Source: Shewanella sp. UCD-KL21
GTDB lineage: Bacteria > Pseudomonadota > Gammaproteobacteria > Enterobacterales > Shewanellaceae
Assembly: GCF_001957135.1 (NCBI RefSeq)
Contig: NZ_MPHK01000013.1
Span: forward strand, 59,114 to 123,113
DNA length: 64,000 nucleotides
Direction of reading: 5' to 3'
Shown: one piece after another, positions 55,037-63,530 of the stretch
Layout of the letters: the number at the start of each line of letters is the position of its first letter
Position numbering within the stretch: the first letter of the stretch is position 1
Program-made: the position numbers and the translations under genes
The notes under the pieces: model-generated
Seen by the model: only the letters and a program-made list of their open reading frames with translations
Told to the model about the DNA's origin: nothing
The model's database searches: none

Positions 55037-56431
55037 ATGTCAGAATTATTTAGTCGAACTCGAGAAGCGCTATCTGTTTATTACCATAAGCGCGTGGTTA
55101 TTCTGTTATTACTCGGATTCTCGGCTGGCCTCCCCTTGATGTTGGTATTTTCAACCTTGAGCTTTTGGTTAAGAGAAGCTGGCGTTGACCGCGCCGCCAT
55201 TGGTTACTTTAGTTGGATAGCCCTCACCTACGCCTTCAAATGGGCCTGGTCACCACTGGTTGATCGCATGTCTCTGCCTATTTTTACTCGCTTTTTTGGC
55301 CGCCGCCGTGGCTGGATGCTATTTGCGCAGTTATGTCTGGTAGGCGCCATTACCGGCATGTCATTTAGCGATCCCTTAGTGGATTTAGAACGGCTTGCCA
55401 TTTGCGCTTTTTTACTGGCGTTAGCCTCTGCCACCCAAGACATTGTTATCGATGCATTTCGTATTGAATCTGCACCTGAAAAAATGCAGGCCGCCCTTGC
55501 TGCAGCCTACCAAGTGGGTTATCGCGGCGCGATGATTGTCGCCACCGCAGGGGCGTTAACCATTGCCGCTTGGGTTGACCCTGGCAATGATGGCTACAAT
55601 CTTGAGTCATGGCAAACCGCTTACTTTGTGATGGCGTTATTAATGTCAGTGGGGATTATTACCACTCTTTGCAGCAAAGAGCCTGAAGTTGACACCAAAA
55701 GCGCTGATGAACAAGAGTTACAGCTTAAACAACGCTTTGCACAAAAGTATCCGCCTAAGCTTGCAGCGCCTTTGGCTTGGTTGTATAGCGCCAGCGTTTT
55801 ACCCTTCATCGACTTTTTTAAGCGATATGGTAAAACTGCGATACTGATCTTATTGCTCATTTCTTGCTATCGTATTTCAGATATCGTTATGGGCATTATG
55901 GCGAATGTGTTCTATGTGGACATGGGCTTTAGTAAAGAGGAAATTGCTTTTGTCAGTAAAGTCTATGGTTTAATCATGACCTTGGTGGGCGCGGCATTTG
56001 GCGGGGTTTTATTAGTGCGTTATGGCACCATGAAGATCCTCTTCTTAGGTGCATTATTAGTGGCTATTACTAATCTGTTATTTGCTTGGCAAGCTTACAT
56101 TGGCTACAACATGCCGTTTTTGACCTTTGCCATTTCAGTGGACAACTTCAGCGCTGGTATTGCTACCGCAGCCTTTATTGCCTACTTATCAAGCCTAACC
56201 AGTAGCGGTTACAGCGCAACTCAATATGCTCTGCTGTCATCTATCATGTTGCTGTTCCCTAAATTTATCGCGGGATTTTCTGGAGTTTATGTGGATGCCT
56301 TTGGCTATGTAAATTTCTTTATCGCCGCCAGTCTAATCGGCTTTCCGGTACTGATTTTAATTAGTTTGCTGCAGCGCACAGCTAAAACAGAACCCCCTAG
56401 TGAGCCCCTTGAAGATATTGAGTCTCAATAA
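55037..56431 (+). CDS. ampG: Muropeptide permease AmpG
   Basis: This 464-residue MFS permease of 12-14 helices has the AmpG opening VVILLLLGFSAGLPLMLVFSTLSFWLREAG-type sequence, YAFKWAWSPLVDRM and ATQDIVIDAFRIE, all typical. AmpG imports GlcNAc-anhydroMurNAc muropeptides from the periplasm for recycling. It complements the AmgK/MurU salvage pair at 16 kb. It is monocistronic, with a start directly upstream of TCAGAATT and a weak hairpin after the stop. Confidence 0.92.
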   Translation: MSELFSRTREALSVYYHKRVVILLLLGFSAGLPLMLVFSTLSFWLREAGVDRAAIGYFSWIALTYAFKWAWSPLVDRMSLPIFTRFFGRRRGWMLFAQLCLVGAITGMSFSDPLVDLERLAICAFLLALASATQDIVIDAFRIESAPEKMQAALAAAYQVGYRGAMIVATAGALTIAAWVDPGNDGYNLESWQTAYFVMALLMSVGIITTLCSKEPEVDTKSADEQELQLKQRFAQKYPPKLAAPLAWLYSASVLPFIDFFKRYGKTAILILLLISCYRISDIVMGIMANVFYVDMGFSKEEIAFVSKVYGLIMTLVGAAFGGVLLVRYGTMKILFLGALLVAITNLLFAWQAYIGYNMPFLTFAISVDNFSAGIATAAFIAYLSSLTSSGYSATQYALLSSIMLLFPKFIAGFSGVYVDAFGYVNFFIAASLIGFPVLILISLLQRTAKTEPPSEPLEDIESQ

Positions 56432-56437
56432 ACGAAA

Positions 56438-56461
56438 TAGCCGTCTTTAAAAAGACGGCTA
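56438..56461. terminator. Hairpin between ampG and yajQ
   Basis: AGCCGTCTTT pairs exactly with AAAGACGGCT around a two-base loop. No T-run follows, so it is a weak or shared terminator between convergent genes. Confidence 0.5.
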
Positions 56462-56493
56462 GCAACTGAATAGCAGCACTTGATTGCGACTAC

Positions 56494-56985
56494 TTAATCT
56501 CGAAAGTTATTAAATTGAAACGGCTGGCCTAAGTCAGCTTCTTTAGCAAGGCGCATGACCGCTTGTAAGTCGTCACGCTTTTTGCCTGTTACTCGAACCG
56601 AGTCACCTTGAATCGCAGCTTGTACTTTAAGCTTGCTGTCTTTAATCGCTTTGACTAATTTTTTGGCGATAAGTGTTTCAATACCTTCTTTAAACTTCAC
56701 TTTTAGGCTGAAGGTTTTACCGCTATGTACCGTCTTGTCATCCACATCCATGGCTGCCGGGTCAACATTACGCTTACTGAGCTGAATGCGTAAAATATCC
56801 ACCAACTGCTGACATTGAAAATCATCTTCGGCTTTTAAAGTCACCACATGATCTTTGTATTCGATTTCAGCATCTTTACCGCGAAAATCAAATCGTCCCG
56901 CCAATTCACGACGAGAGTTTTCAACGGCATTACGTAATTCAACTTCATCAACTTCTGATACGACATCCATAGATGGCATAGTCAT
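56494..56985 (-). CDS. yajQ: YajQ-family nucleotide-binding protein
   Basis: This 163-residue protein matches Yaj[35 protein letters not shown] and the ending [12 protein letters not shown]. Two ferredoxin-like domains. In Xanthomonas the homologue binds cyclic di-GMP and acts with a transcription factor; in other species it binds nucleotides or RNA. Which role applies here is unknown. It is monocistronic and divergent from the VanZ gene. Confidence 0.94.
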   Translation of the reverse strand: MTMPSMDVVSEVDEVELRNAVENSRRELAGRFDFRGKDAEIEYKDHVVTLKAEDDFQCQQLVDILRIQLSKRNVDPAAMDVDDKTVHSGKTFSLKVKFKEGIETLIAKKLVKAIKDSKLKVQAAIQGDSVRVTGKKRDDLQAVMRLAKEADLGQPFQFNNFRD

Positions 56986-57148
56986 TCTCCAATAAATTAT
57001 TTAGGGTTATTTTAACACTCTAAGCCTGTAGGCAAAGCCTAGACTAAAGAGAAAACAATTAATAGTTGGAATTTAATGACTTTGAGCGCTGCTTTTTTTA
57101 TTATTGATTTACTCAAACGACATTGCATCCAGCTAAGATCTGTACAGC

Positions 57149-57526
57149 ATGAAATTGAAATTGTTTTTTACCGCCGCTTTTGCTTTAGCTGTCCTCATCA
57201 TCAGTTACTTGGTTTTCTCTAAACCTAACTATCCAATGACGTTTTCTAACATGGATAAAGTCGGCCATACTGTCAGTTTTTTTGGCTTAACCTTTTTAGC
57301 TTATTTTGCCTTCAAACCTAAGTGGTATTGGATGGCGCTGATAATGACTGCCTATGCAATATTGATTGAGCTAATACAGTCACAAATCCCTTATCGTAGT
57401 GCCTCTGTTGCTGATGTGGTTGCTGATTTAGTCGGGGTGGTATTATTTTACTTATTGCTATTTGTGTTTAGAAAATATCAAGCAGCAAAGTTATTCAAAA
57501 AGCGTCCGCTCAAATCTGCCCTATAG
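57149..57526 (+). CDS. VanZ-family membrane protein
   Basis: This 125-residue protein has four helices (FFTAAFALAVLIISYLVFS, TVSFFGLTFLAYFAF, MALIMTAYAILIELIQS, VADLVGVVLFYLLLFVF) and the VanZ-like signature FSNMDKVGHTVSFFGL plus YRSASVADVVADLVGV. VanZ proteins relate to glycopeptide resistance in enterococci, but most proteobacterial members have no known role. It may share a transcript with the panE-like gene, 17 bases downstream. Confidence 0.85.
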   Translation: MKLKLFFTAAFALAVLIISYLVFSKPNYPMTFSNMDKVGHTVSFFGLTFLAYFAFKPKWYWMALIMTAYAILIELIQSQIPYRSASVADVVADLVGVVLFYLLLFVFRKYQAAKLFKKRPLKSAL

Positions 57527-57543
57527 CACCCAAGAGAAACCAC

Positions 57544-58584
57544 ATGCCACAGCGCAATAACAGCAACCGCAATCTCCTTAACACTACCCAAAAACCAGCT
57601 TTTGATGTTAGCGACAATCATGTTAACGATAAGCATGTGTATCAGACTGATATTGCGATCATAGGGGCTGGCGCTATTGGCAGCTTGCTGTACTGCCAGT
57701 TAGCAGCAATCAAGCAGCCATTACTACTCACACGCAGTCGCTCTGTAGGCGCTACAAGCCATGATGATTTCTCTACAATCACTCTTGAAACCCTTAGCGG
57801 TGACAGTTTGCATCAACCCTGTATCCAAGCAGACATTAATCAGCTTAACAAGGCTGCCTTAGCCAATATTAAATTAGTCATAGTCTGCGTAAAGGCTTAT
57901 CAAGTGACTGATGCCATTAGCTCTATATTGACGCTTATTCCACAGGGTTGTCATATTTTGCTGCTGCACAATGGTATGGGGCCACATTTACAGGTGTTAG
58001 CCCTACTTAAGCAACAGCCGCAACTTAAACAGGGGTTATCTTTAGGCACGACATCTCAGGCGGCGCTAAAACTTGGCCCGCTGCAGGTGCGCCATACCGG
58101 TAAAGGTAAAAGCATTATTGGCCATTTATCTGGCCCAGTAATGCCTTTAGCAATCCAAAACCAATTACTGGCTGCTGTTGAAGATATGTCGGTAGTCGAT
58201 GATATCGTCACTAGTTTATGGCAAAAGCTTATAGTTAATTGCGCCATTAATCCGCTGACGGCATTAGCACAATGCGCTAATGGTGAATTAGCCCAGCCGC
58301 AATATAAGCTGCAAATCGAGGCGATAACTCAAGAGTGCATCATGGTCGCCAAAGCTGATGGGGTTAACCTTTCGCTGCCTGATTCTGTTGCCATCATCAA
58401 TCAGGTTATTAAGCTTACAGCCAACAATTTTTCGTCTATGCATCAAGATATTCATCACAATCGCAAAACCGAGATACAGCAAATTAACGGTTACGTGGTC
58501 GCCCGCGCAGCGCATCACGGTTTAACAGTGGCGATGAATCAAAGCATGCTAACTAAAATAACCGCGCTAGAAAGCGCGCAATAA
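57544..58584 (+). CDS. panE: 2-dehydropantoate 2-reductase PanE-like
   Basis: This 346-residue NADPH-dependent reductase has the Rossmann motif IAIIGAGAIGSLLYCQL, the catalytic Lys in LWQKLIVNCAINPLTAL and KAYQVTDAI for substrate binding, and LLLHNGMGP. It makes pantoate for CoA synthesis. It is about 40 residues longer than usual because of a polar N-terminal extension (residues 1-35); no better start is visible before the Rossmann motif apart from a GTG near residue 32. It sits between the VanZ and PAP2 genes. Confidence 0.85.
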   Translation: MPQRNNSNRNLLNTTQKPAFDVSDNHVNDKHVYQTDIAIIGAGAIGSLLYCQLAAIKQPLLLTRSRSVGATSHDDFSTITLETLSGDSLHQPCIQADINQLNKAALANIKLVIVCVKAYQVTDAISSILTLIPQGCHILLLHNGMGPHLQVLALLKQQPQLKQGLSLGTTSQAALKLGPLQVRHTGKGKSIIGHLSGPVMPLAIQNQLLAAVEDMSVVDDIVTSLWQKLIVNCAINPLTALAQCANGELAQPQYKLQIEAITQECIMVAKADGVNLSLPDSVAIINQVIKLTANNFSSMHQDIHHNRKTEIQQINGYVVARAAHHGLTVAMNQSMLTKITALESAQ

Positions 58585-58609
58585 ACCCAATAGATGAAAA
58601 ACCATAGCT

Positions 58610-59317
58610 ATGAAAAAACAAGCCGCTAAGCTTATGTTATTGCAGCCCAAAACCTTATTACAGCCTCAAGCCCTGCCGTTTAATGCTCCAGTCGGTTTTA
58701 TCTACCTTGTTGCCGTTATCGCCATACTGGTAAGCGTGAGCTACCTTGATCGACCTTTGGCAAGCTTTTTACATGATAGTAAACCAAGCGACTTTGGATT
58801 AACCCCAGTATTTAAACTACTGGCCAATACCCCATTAGCCCTAGAAGTATTGGCAGGCGTAGTTGTTTTAATTGGCTTATTGACTGGTAATAACGGCTAC
58901 AGGTATTTAGTTAAGCCCATAGTGTTAGTGGCTATTAGCGCCACTATGGTTCGTGTTGGAGCTAAAATCATCTGCGGCCGCACCTGGCCAGAAACTTGGA
59001 TAAATAATAATCCCTCTTGGATTGAGCACGGCGTGGAGATGTTTGCGCCATTTTCACTGTCGCAAAGTTACCATTCGTTTCCGTCGGGGCATGCGCTATT
59101 CACCTTTGCCTTCGCCAGTTTATTTTGGCAATACAGCCCAAAGCTTTACTGGCTGTGGTTAACCGCCATGGTAAGCGTTTTTATCGGTCAATTAGGGCAA
59201 AACTACCATTACCTCGGTGACTTACTGGCAGGAGCTGTACTAGGAGTATTGATAAGTCAGCTGGTAAGTCATTATTGCCTTACTCGCGTTTCAGCCGCAA
59301 AAGTCTCTCATCACTAA
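58610..59317 (+). CDS. PAP2-family phosphatase, membrane-bound
   Basis: This 235-residue protein has six hydrophobic helices and the type 2 phosphatidic-acid-phosphatase motifs: a variant first motif in KIICGRTWP, PSGHALFTFAFASLF, and QNYHYLGDLLAGAVLG with His and Asp. The first motif departs from the usual K-x6-RP. Likely substrates are undecaprenyl or phosphatidylglycerol phosphates, or lipid A (LpxE-like), but sequence alone does not decide. It lies 25 bases after panE and converges on the DUF481 gene. Confidence 0.87.
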   Translation: MKKQAAKLMLLQPKTLLQPQALPFNAPVGFIYLVAVIAILVSVSYLDRPLASFLHDSKPSDFGLTPVFKLLANTPLALEVLAGVVVLIGLLTGNNGYRYLVKPIVLVAISATMVRVGAKIICGRTWPETWINNNPSWIEHGVEMFAPFSLSQSYHSFPSGHALFTFAFASLFWQYSPKLYWLWLTAMVSVFIGQLGQNYHYLGDLLAGAVLGVLISQLVSHYCLTRVSAAKVSHH

Positions 59318-59359
59318 CAGGTTTGGGTTCGTTGGTTATAGTTAGCTGATTTTAGCCGC

Positions 59360-60631
59360 TTAAATGTCAATACCAAAACCAACCACAAATTGGTAATCAT
59401 CTTGTTTGGGGATCTCGCCATCTGAGTCTGCTTGCGGTTTGTTGATATGATCCCAAATAAACGATAAATCTAAATCAAAAATATCGGTTAGCTCAATTTC
59501 TATTGTTGCTAATGCATGGTGCGTATAACCACCAGAGTTATCATCCCCGTACTGCACTCGATACGAAGTAATAAAGTCGATATCACTGGTGATTTCAGTA
59601 TCGTAAACAGTTTCGATAACCACAGTTGCCGAGCTACTGTCTTCATCTTCACCCGCTTCAACGGTATCAAATTTAGTATAGGTATAAGCCGGACCACCAC
59701 TGATATTCCACTCGGTTTTGGCGTTATCAATAATGGTATAACCCAAACCCGAACCTAGGGTTAATTTGTAATCGATATTGAGAAATTTATCGGTATAAAT
59801 CTCAGCGAATACAGGACGCAAATAGAATTGCTTTGATAAGAACCAATCGAAGTTGGTATTAATACGATTATTATTAATCTTCTCTTCGCTATCTGACTTT
59901 GAATAGTTACCAATATAATCAAGATTAAAGCGCGACTCCGTGGTGCGGCGAACGGTTTTAGCAATGGCATTATAATCAATTTGCTTGGTATTACCGGAGC
60001 GTAAATTAGCCCCTAAAGAAATCTTACTCGACCAATAATTGGCTTCAGATTGCGCCCCAGCAATAATGGTTAAAATTTGCGATTTATCAAACGCTTCACC
60101 ATCTAGATAACTGTTACCATCTTGCACAATTAAGCGGCCAGTTTTAGTGGATAAATCGATAAAACCAATACTAACAATGCCGGCACTTTGTAGCGCTTTG
60201 ACGTCTTCCCAGTCAATGTAAATGGTATCAAGCTCATCACTGTCAAACTCCAGTTTGTCGTCATAAAGGCTTTTAATCTCACCTTTTAATAACTCAAGTG
60301 AAGTTAATTGCAGCCAGTCATACTTAGTGTCTTGGGGCATGAATAATTGTTCAGGTGAAAGCGCTTCAGTCGTGGTAGCAGGCAATGTCTCACTATAAAT
60401 TGAAGAGCTAAATAACAATGATAAGCTGGCAAAAATCATTGCCATACTAATATTAGGTGAACTGCTAGGAGAACTGTTAGGAGAACTGTTATAAGAACAG
60501 TTTTGAGAATTGTGATGAGAACAGTTTTGAAAATTGTGATAAGAATTGTTTTGAGAATTGTGATGAAAGTGGTGATGAAAGAAATAGTTATAAAAACAGT
60601 GACGAACATAGCGACCAACAAAATGTTTCAT
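59360..60631 (-). CDS. DUF481 outer-membrane barrel protein with repeat-expanded N-terminus
   Basis: This 423-residue protein has a C-terminal DUF481 barrel (NYWSSKISLGANLRSGNTKQ, RFNLDYIGNYSKSDSEEK, FDWFLSKQFYLRPVFAEIYTD, YQFVVGFGIDI) preceded by a soluble segment with LEFDSDELDTIYIDWEDVK. The start ATG at 60631 has a strong AGGGAG ribosome site. Residues 23-62 are five copies of an 8-residue unit rich in His, Asn, Ser and Gln, encoded by a 24-bp tandem repeat. The hydrophobic signal core (AMIFASLSLLFSSSIYS) comes only after it, making an abnormally long n-region. Whether the leader is secreted normally is doubtful. A secondary start at ATG 60445 would give a conventional signal. The DUF481 function is unknown. 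Confidence 0.78.
   Translation of the reverse strand: MKHFVGRYVRHCFYNYFFHHHFHHNSQNNSYHNFQNCSHHNSQNCSYNSSPNSSPSSSPNISMAMIFASLSLLFSSSIYSETLPATTTEALSPEQLFMPQDTKYDWLQLTSLELLKGEIKSLYDDKLEFDSDELDTIYIDWEDVKALQSAGIVSIGFIDLSTKTGRLIVQDGNSYLDGEAFDKSQILTIIAGAQSEANYWSSKISLGANLRSGNTKQIDYNAIAKTVRRTTESRFNLDYIGNYSKSDSEEKINNNRINTNFDWFLSKQFYLRPVFAEIYTDKFLNIDYKLTLGSGLGYTIIDNAKTEWNISGGPAYTYTKFDTVEAGEDEDSSSATVVIETVYDTEITSDIDFITSYRVQYGDDNSGGYTHHALATIEIELTDIFDLDLSFIWDHINKPQADSDGEIPKQDDYQFVVGFGIDI
60446..60565 (-). repeat. 24-bp tandem repeat, 5 copies, in the DUF481 gene
   Basis: On the coding strand the units encode HHNSQNNS, YHNFQNCS, HHNSQNCS, YNSSPNSS and PSSSPNIS. The first three are near-identical at DNA level; the last two have drifted. 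Unit length 24 keeps the frame. Confidence 0.92.
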
Positions 60632-60747
60632 AAAACTCTCCCTGAAAAATGACCTCCTGCTTTACATCAAATCAGTATAGTACGAAAAAACATCAAACTT
60701 AAATCGTCAATAGGGATTAATTTTATGCACATTTTTACTGGAGTCAT

Positions 60748-61644
60748 TTAGCTCCACATAACCAGAATAGCGGCCACAGCAATCAGTATGAACCCTAAAA
60801 ACTCGTTAATTTTTATTTTTTGCTTAAGCCAGAAAGCACTGATCAACAAAGTGAAAAACACTTCTATTTGTCCGAGGGTTTTGACATAGGGCACAGCTTG
60901 TAGTGACATCGCACTAAACCAGCCAATTGAGGCTATACAGCTGCAAACACTAATGAGTAATGTCAGTTTGGGCCTTTGCCATAATGCCAATAAAGTCATC
61001 CGATCTTTAAGGCCAAGGTAGCTCACCAGTATCAGCGTTTGTAATCCAATCACTGAGACCAGCACCCAAGCCGCGCGATGGGTAAATGGAATGGGATCTG
61101 ACAAACTAGGATCGGTTATCAAAAGTAAACTGGCTTCTCTGACCCACAGTGAAGTAAAAGCAAACGCAACGCCGCTACCAATACCGATCACAATAGTATT
61201 AAGCGATAAGCGTTTAACCCCGCGCTGAGTACTCAAAAGCATCACAGCCACAGCGCCAATTATCACCCCAAGCCAGCCCAATAAGCTCAAGCTAGTACCA
61301 AAAAACAGTACACCTAATATCGCCGCAACCAGCGCTTCACTTTTCGCAAGCCCAGCGCCAACGGCAAAGTTCTTTAATTGAAATAATTTAACCATCAAAC
61401 CCGTAGCTAAAATTTGCATCAAGGCTGCACCCATCACAAAGCCATAAAACTGATAACCAAAGGTTGGTATGCTGCTGGGTTGCAGTTGATAAAGACTGAG
61501 TAAATATATGGCAGCTATGGGGCCAGCCCAAATAAAGCGTGCTAGGGTAACACCACTGACTTTTACGTGCTGACTCAGCTCACTTTGAAAAGCATTGCGC
61601 CAAGACTGCATAAAAGCGGCCAGTATAGTAAGTGCTATCCACAT
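60748..61644 (-). CDS. EamA/DMT-superfamily transporter
   Basis: This 298-residue protein has ten hydrophobic helices arranged as two EamA halves (ALTILAAFMQSWRNAFQSEL, IVIGIGSGVAFAFTSLWVREASL, ending NEFLGFILIAVAAILVMWS). It is an inner-membrane exporter of small molecules of the drug/metabolite superfamily; the substrate is not predictable. It is monocistronic. It marks the last core-like gene before the accessory region on its right. Confidence 0.9.
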   Translation of the reverse strand: MWIALTILAAFMQSWRNAFQSELSQHVKVSGVTLARFIWAGPIAAIYLLSLYQLQPSSIPTFGYQFYGFVMGAALMQILATGLMVKLFQLKNFAVGAGLAKSEALVAAILGVLFFGTSLSLLGWLGVIIGAVAVMLLSTQRGVKRLSLNTIVIGIGSGVAFAFTSLWVREASLLLITDPSLSDPIPFTHRAAWVLVSVIGLQTLILVSYLGLKDRMTLLALWQRPKLTLLISVCSCIASIGWFSAMSLQAVPYVKTLGQIEVFFTLLISAFWLKQKIKINEFLGFILIAVAAILVMWS

Positions 61645-61821
61645 TGATATATACCCAATAATTCAGATAGTTGAGGTTTAATTTGATAACTAATTTGATG
61701 GCTAATTTTTATGACTATAAAGTATCACAAACTGAGCAGCGGATTGTTGGTAATTGGTTGTAGTTTAGAATCATGAGATAGGTGGTCGCGAGCATTTTAA
61801 TTTTTTACTTAAATGTTACTG

Positions 61822-61844
61822 GGGGCATAAATGATTTATACCCC
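61822..61844. repeat. Imperfect hairpin near the 3' end of the small cassette-like gene
   Basis: GGGGCATAAA and TTTATACCCC around TGA form a 10-bp stem with one mismatch (G-T). It lies 46 bases past the stop of the minus-strand gene at 61891; on the minus strand no T-run follows. Confidence 0.6.
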
Positions 61845-61890
61845 TACATGTTTTTGGATAGAAATGAGTTAGTAACGCCCTATTAGCTAC

Positions 61891-62346
61891 TTATTCTACA
61901 GGCTCATTTTCAGCCTCGATTTCTATAAAGTCTTTTACTACATCATCGCCAATTGAGAAATTTATATTCAATGTAATATCTTGGTTTAGGCTAGGTATTT
62001 CAAATACTGAAAAGTCACCTGAGATTTTATTTAGGTGAACACTACCAAAATTAAAATCATTTACACTACAGCTCAACACTCTTGATAAATTAACATTCAT
62101 AAATTCAGTTGAAGTGTTATTTATTAAGTAATTGCAGAACTCCTTACCTTCCTCTGTTTCATTATGTTCACAGCTCTTTGAGAAGTTAGCCCAATCATTA
62201 ATTAATATAACTTTTAGAGGTTTACTGACTTTTGATTTGCTAGCAAAGGAAATTAAGTGTTCGCACAACTTATCATCTTGCGCTGATGCAATAAATGGCA
62301 TTCCAATAATTGATATTAATAAAACTTGAAAGTTACACCTAAACAC
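61891..62346 (-). CDS. Uncharacterised secreted protein, cassette-like
   Basis: This 151-residue protein starts with GTG at 62346, has a signal peptide (VLLISIIGMPFIASAQ, cut before DDKLC) and six cysteines in the mature chain (KLCEHL, KSCEHN, FCNYL, LSCSVN among them). The second half is beta-rich and acidic (ENEPVE end). I do not recognise the family. The DNA is AT-rich relative to the core. The start lies 7 bases from a GTTAGGT core on the same strand, at the edge of the nested inverted repeat described separately, so it could be a mobile integron cassette gene. No other gene shares its transcript. Confidence 0.6.
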   Translation of the reverse strand: MFRCNFQVLLISIIGMPFIASAQDDKLCEHLISFASKSKVSKPLKVILINDWANFSKSCEHNETEEGKEFCNYLINNTSTEFMNVNLSRVLSCSVNDFNFGSVHLNKISGDFSVFEIPSLNQDITLNINFSIGDDVVKDFIEIEAENEPVE

Positions 62347-62848
62347 TAGAAGTACCTAACGCTCCCATAAGCCGTGAGCAATGCTGGCGCAATTGGTTGC
62401 ACCTTTTTTCATTTGCAATCAATGTGGTAGCATTGCGAATGAACAAGTGAGATCAGAGTAAACTTTAAATAAGGGAGTTGATTAGCACATCATTATTGAA
62501 TGGCTTCATCTCTAAATGGCACTCTCGATATTCTTATTCGAGATTAGCCAACTCTGCCCTTAAGTGGTTTTACTTTAAACTGATTTGTGGCTTTAATTCA
62601 ATATTTTACTTAATGTATATTGGCTAGGTTAAAAAAGACTATCACTTCAATCTAACCCATTACCTGCCACAAGTGATATATAGGATATACAAATGTCGCG
62701 ATCACATTGTCAATGATGTTCCCGACATCATAATGACATTACCCATATCCCTATGGGTCAGATATGAAAGAGCGACCTTATTCGCAAACACAACTGTGAC
62801 CCACTGGAAGTTCCAGTTTTAGGTGAAATAATAACCAAAATGGATTAA
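62347..62848. other. 502-bp accessory gap
   Basis: No convincing ORF. Apart from the attC-like repeat at its left end it contains three smaller inverted repeats: TCTCGA/TCGAGA (62523-62543), ACCCATA/TATGGGT near 62745, and ACTGGAA-G-TTCCAGT (62803-62817). Composition is AT-rich. Confidence 0.55.
62354..62483 (-). repeat. 130-bp nested inverted repeat, attC-like
   Basis: Three nested arm pairs: CTCCC/GGGAG (62362-62366, 62473-62477), GCAATGCT/AGCATTGC (62378-62385, 62429-62436) and ATTGGTTGCA/TGCAATCAAT (62392-62401, 62414-62423; one mismatch). On the minus strand the element ends in GTTAGGT, fitting the attC core GTTRRRY, 7 bases before a GTG start. Against it: the opposite end (AATCAAC) fits RYYYAAC poorly and the arms are not evenly spaced. 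No integrase gene is in the window. Confidence 0.35.
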
Positions 62849-63190
62849 GTGAGTGAAATGATACTAAACAAAGGTAAATGGAAAGGCAGAAAGACTCTAG
62901 TTATATTGATTCTAGCTATAGTTCCTAATATTCTGTTTTTTGTCTATAAAGATGCGATTCTTTACGGTTATCTGTTTTATAGTCGCGATTATACAGAGGA
63001 TAAAAAAAGAATATCACTTTCAGGAGAGAAAGGAGAAGTTAGGTCATTAGAGCTAAATGATTACTACATGGTTATTAAAGGGGAACCAGATGTAAAGTAT
63101 TTTGTTTATGGTAGTTTATCTGCATTTCAAAATGGTGTTATCTTAATTGAGAGCATTACCTTTGATAAGAACATGACGTGGTTTAATTGA
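62849..63190 (+). CDS. Small membrane-anchored protein, possibly truncated by the IS
   Basis: This 113-residue protein has one hydrophobic segment (TLVILILAIVPNILFFVY) and a C-terminal extracytoplasmic part (YTEDKKRISLSGEKGEVRSL, YYMVIKGEPDVKYFVYGSLS) that ends abruptly at FDKNMTWFN. Start is GTG 62849 or ATG 62858. I do not recognise the family. The TGA stop (63188-63190) coincides with the probable left edge of the downstream insertion sequence, which starts TGATACGAC, so the original protein may have been longer. Confidence 0.55.
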   Translation: MSEMILNKGKWKGRKTLVILILAIVPNILFFVYKDAILYGYLFYSRDYTEDKKRISLSGEKGEVRSLELNDYYMVIKGEPDVKYFVYGSLSAFQNGVILIESITFDKNMTWFN

Positions 63191-63236
63191 TACGACTAAC
63201 CCAGTTAAGACATAATTGATTTAACTGGAGATTCAA

Positions 63237-63530
63237 ATGAAAATACGTAAATCCTATTCAAAAGAATTCAAGCTTGATGCCATTGCACTGGTAAGAGAGC
63301 AAAATTACAGTATTGCTGAAGCCGCTAGAAATTTAGAGGTGACTCCTCAACTACTCGGTCGCTGGATAAAAGAAGCAGAAAATGATGATGGTCATGCATT
63401 TAGAGGTAATGGCAAGTTGACTCCTGAACAGGAGGAGATCCGCATGCTAAAAGCACAAGTAAAGCGCTTAGAAATGGAACGTGAAATATTAAAAAAAGCG
63501 ACGGTCTTCTTTGCCAAAGAAACGAAGTAA
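63237..63530 (+). CDS. IS3-family transposase OrfA
   Basis: This 97-residue protein has a helix-turn-helix (YSIAEAARNLEVTPQLLGRWI) and a leucine-zipper-type coiled coil (QEEIRMLKAQVKRLEMEREILK), ending LKKATVFFAKETK, as in the IS3/IS51 groups. GGAG precedes the ATG. It binds the IS ends and regulates transposition. The run of seven A at 63491-63497 (A_AAA_AAA) is the expected -1 frameshift site that produces the OrfAB fusion. Confidence 0.93.
   Translation: MKIRKSYSKEFKLDAIALVREQNYSIAEAARNLEVTPQLLGRWIKEAENDDGHAFRGNGKLTPEQEEIRMLKAQVKRLEMEREILKKATVFFAKETK

Noticed and set aside
60436..60621. A 61-residue, very hydrophobic minus-strand ORF
   Set aside because: It is the 24-bp repeat of the DUF481 gene read in another frame; the ribosome site serves the start at 60631. 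The double-open frame is noted as a finding only.
61681..61716. 12-bp repeat of AATTTGATAACT type
   Set aside because: Three loose copies in an AT-rich stretch with too many mismatches to call above background.
61645..61890. Second attC site at the 3' end of the cassette-like gene
   Set aside because: A GGGCGTTAC segment follows the stop on the minus strand, but no paired arms of attC type extend from it; only a simple hairpin is present.
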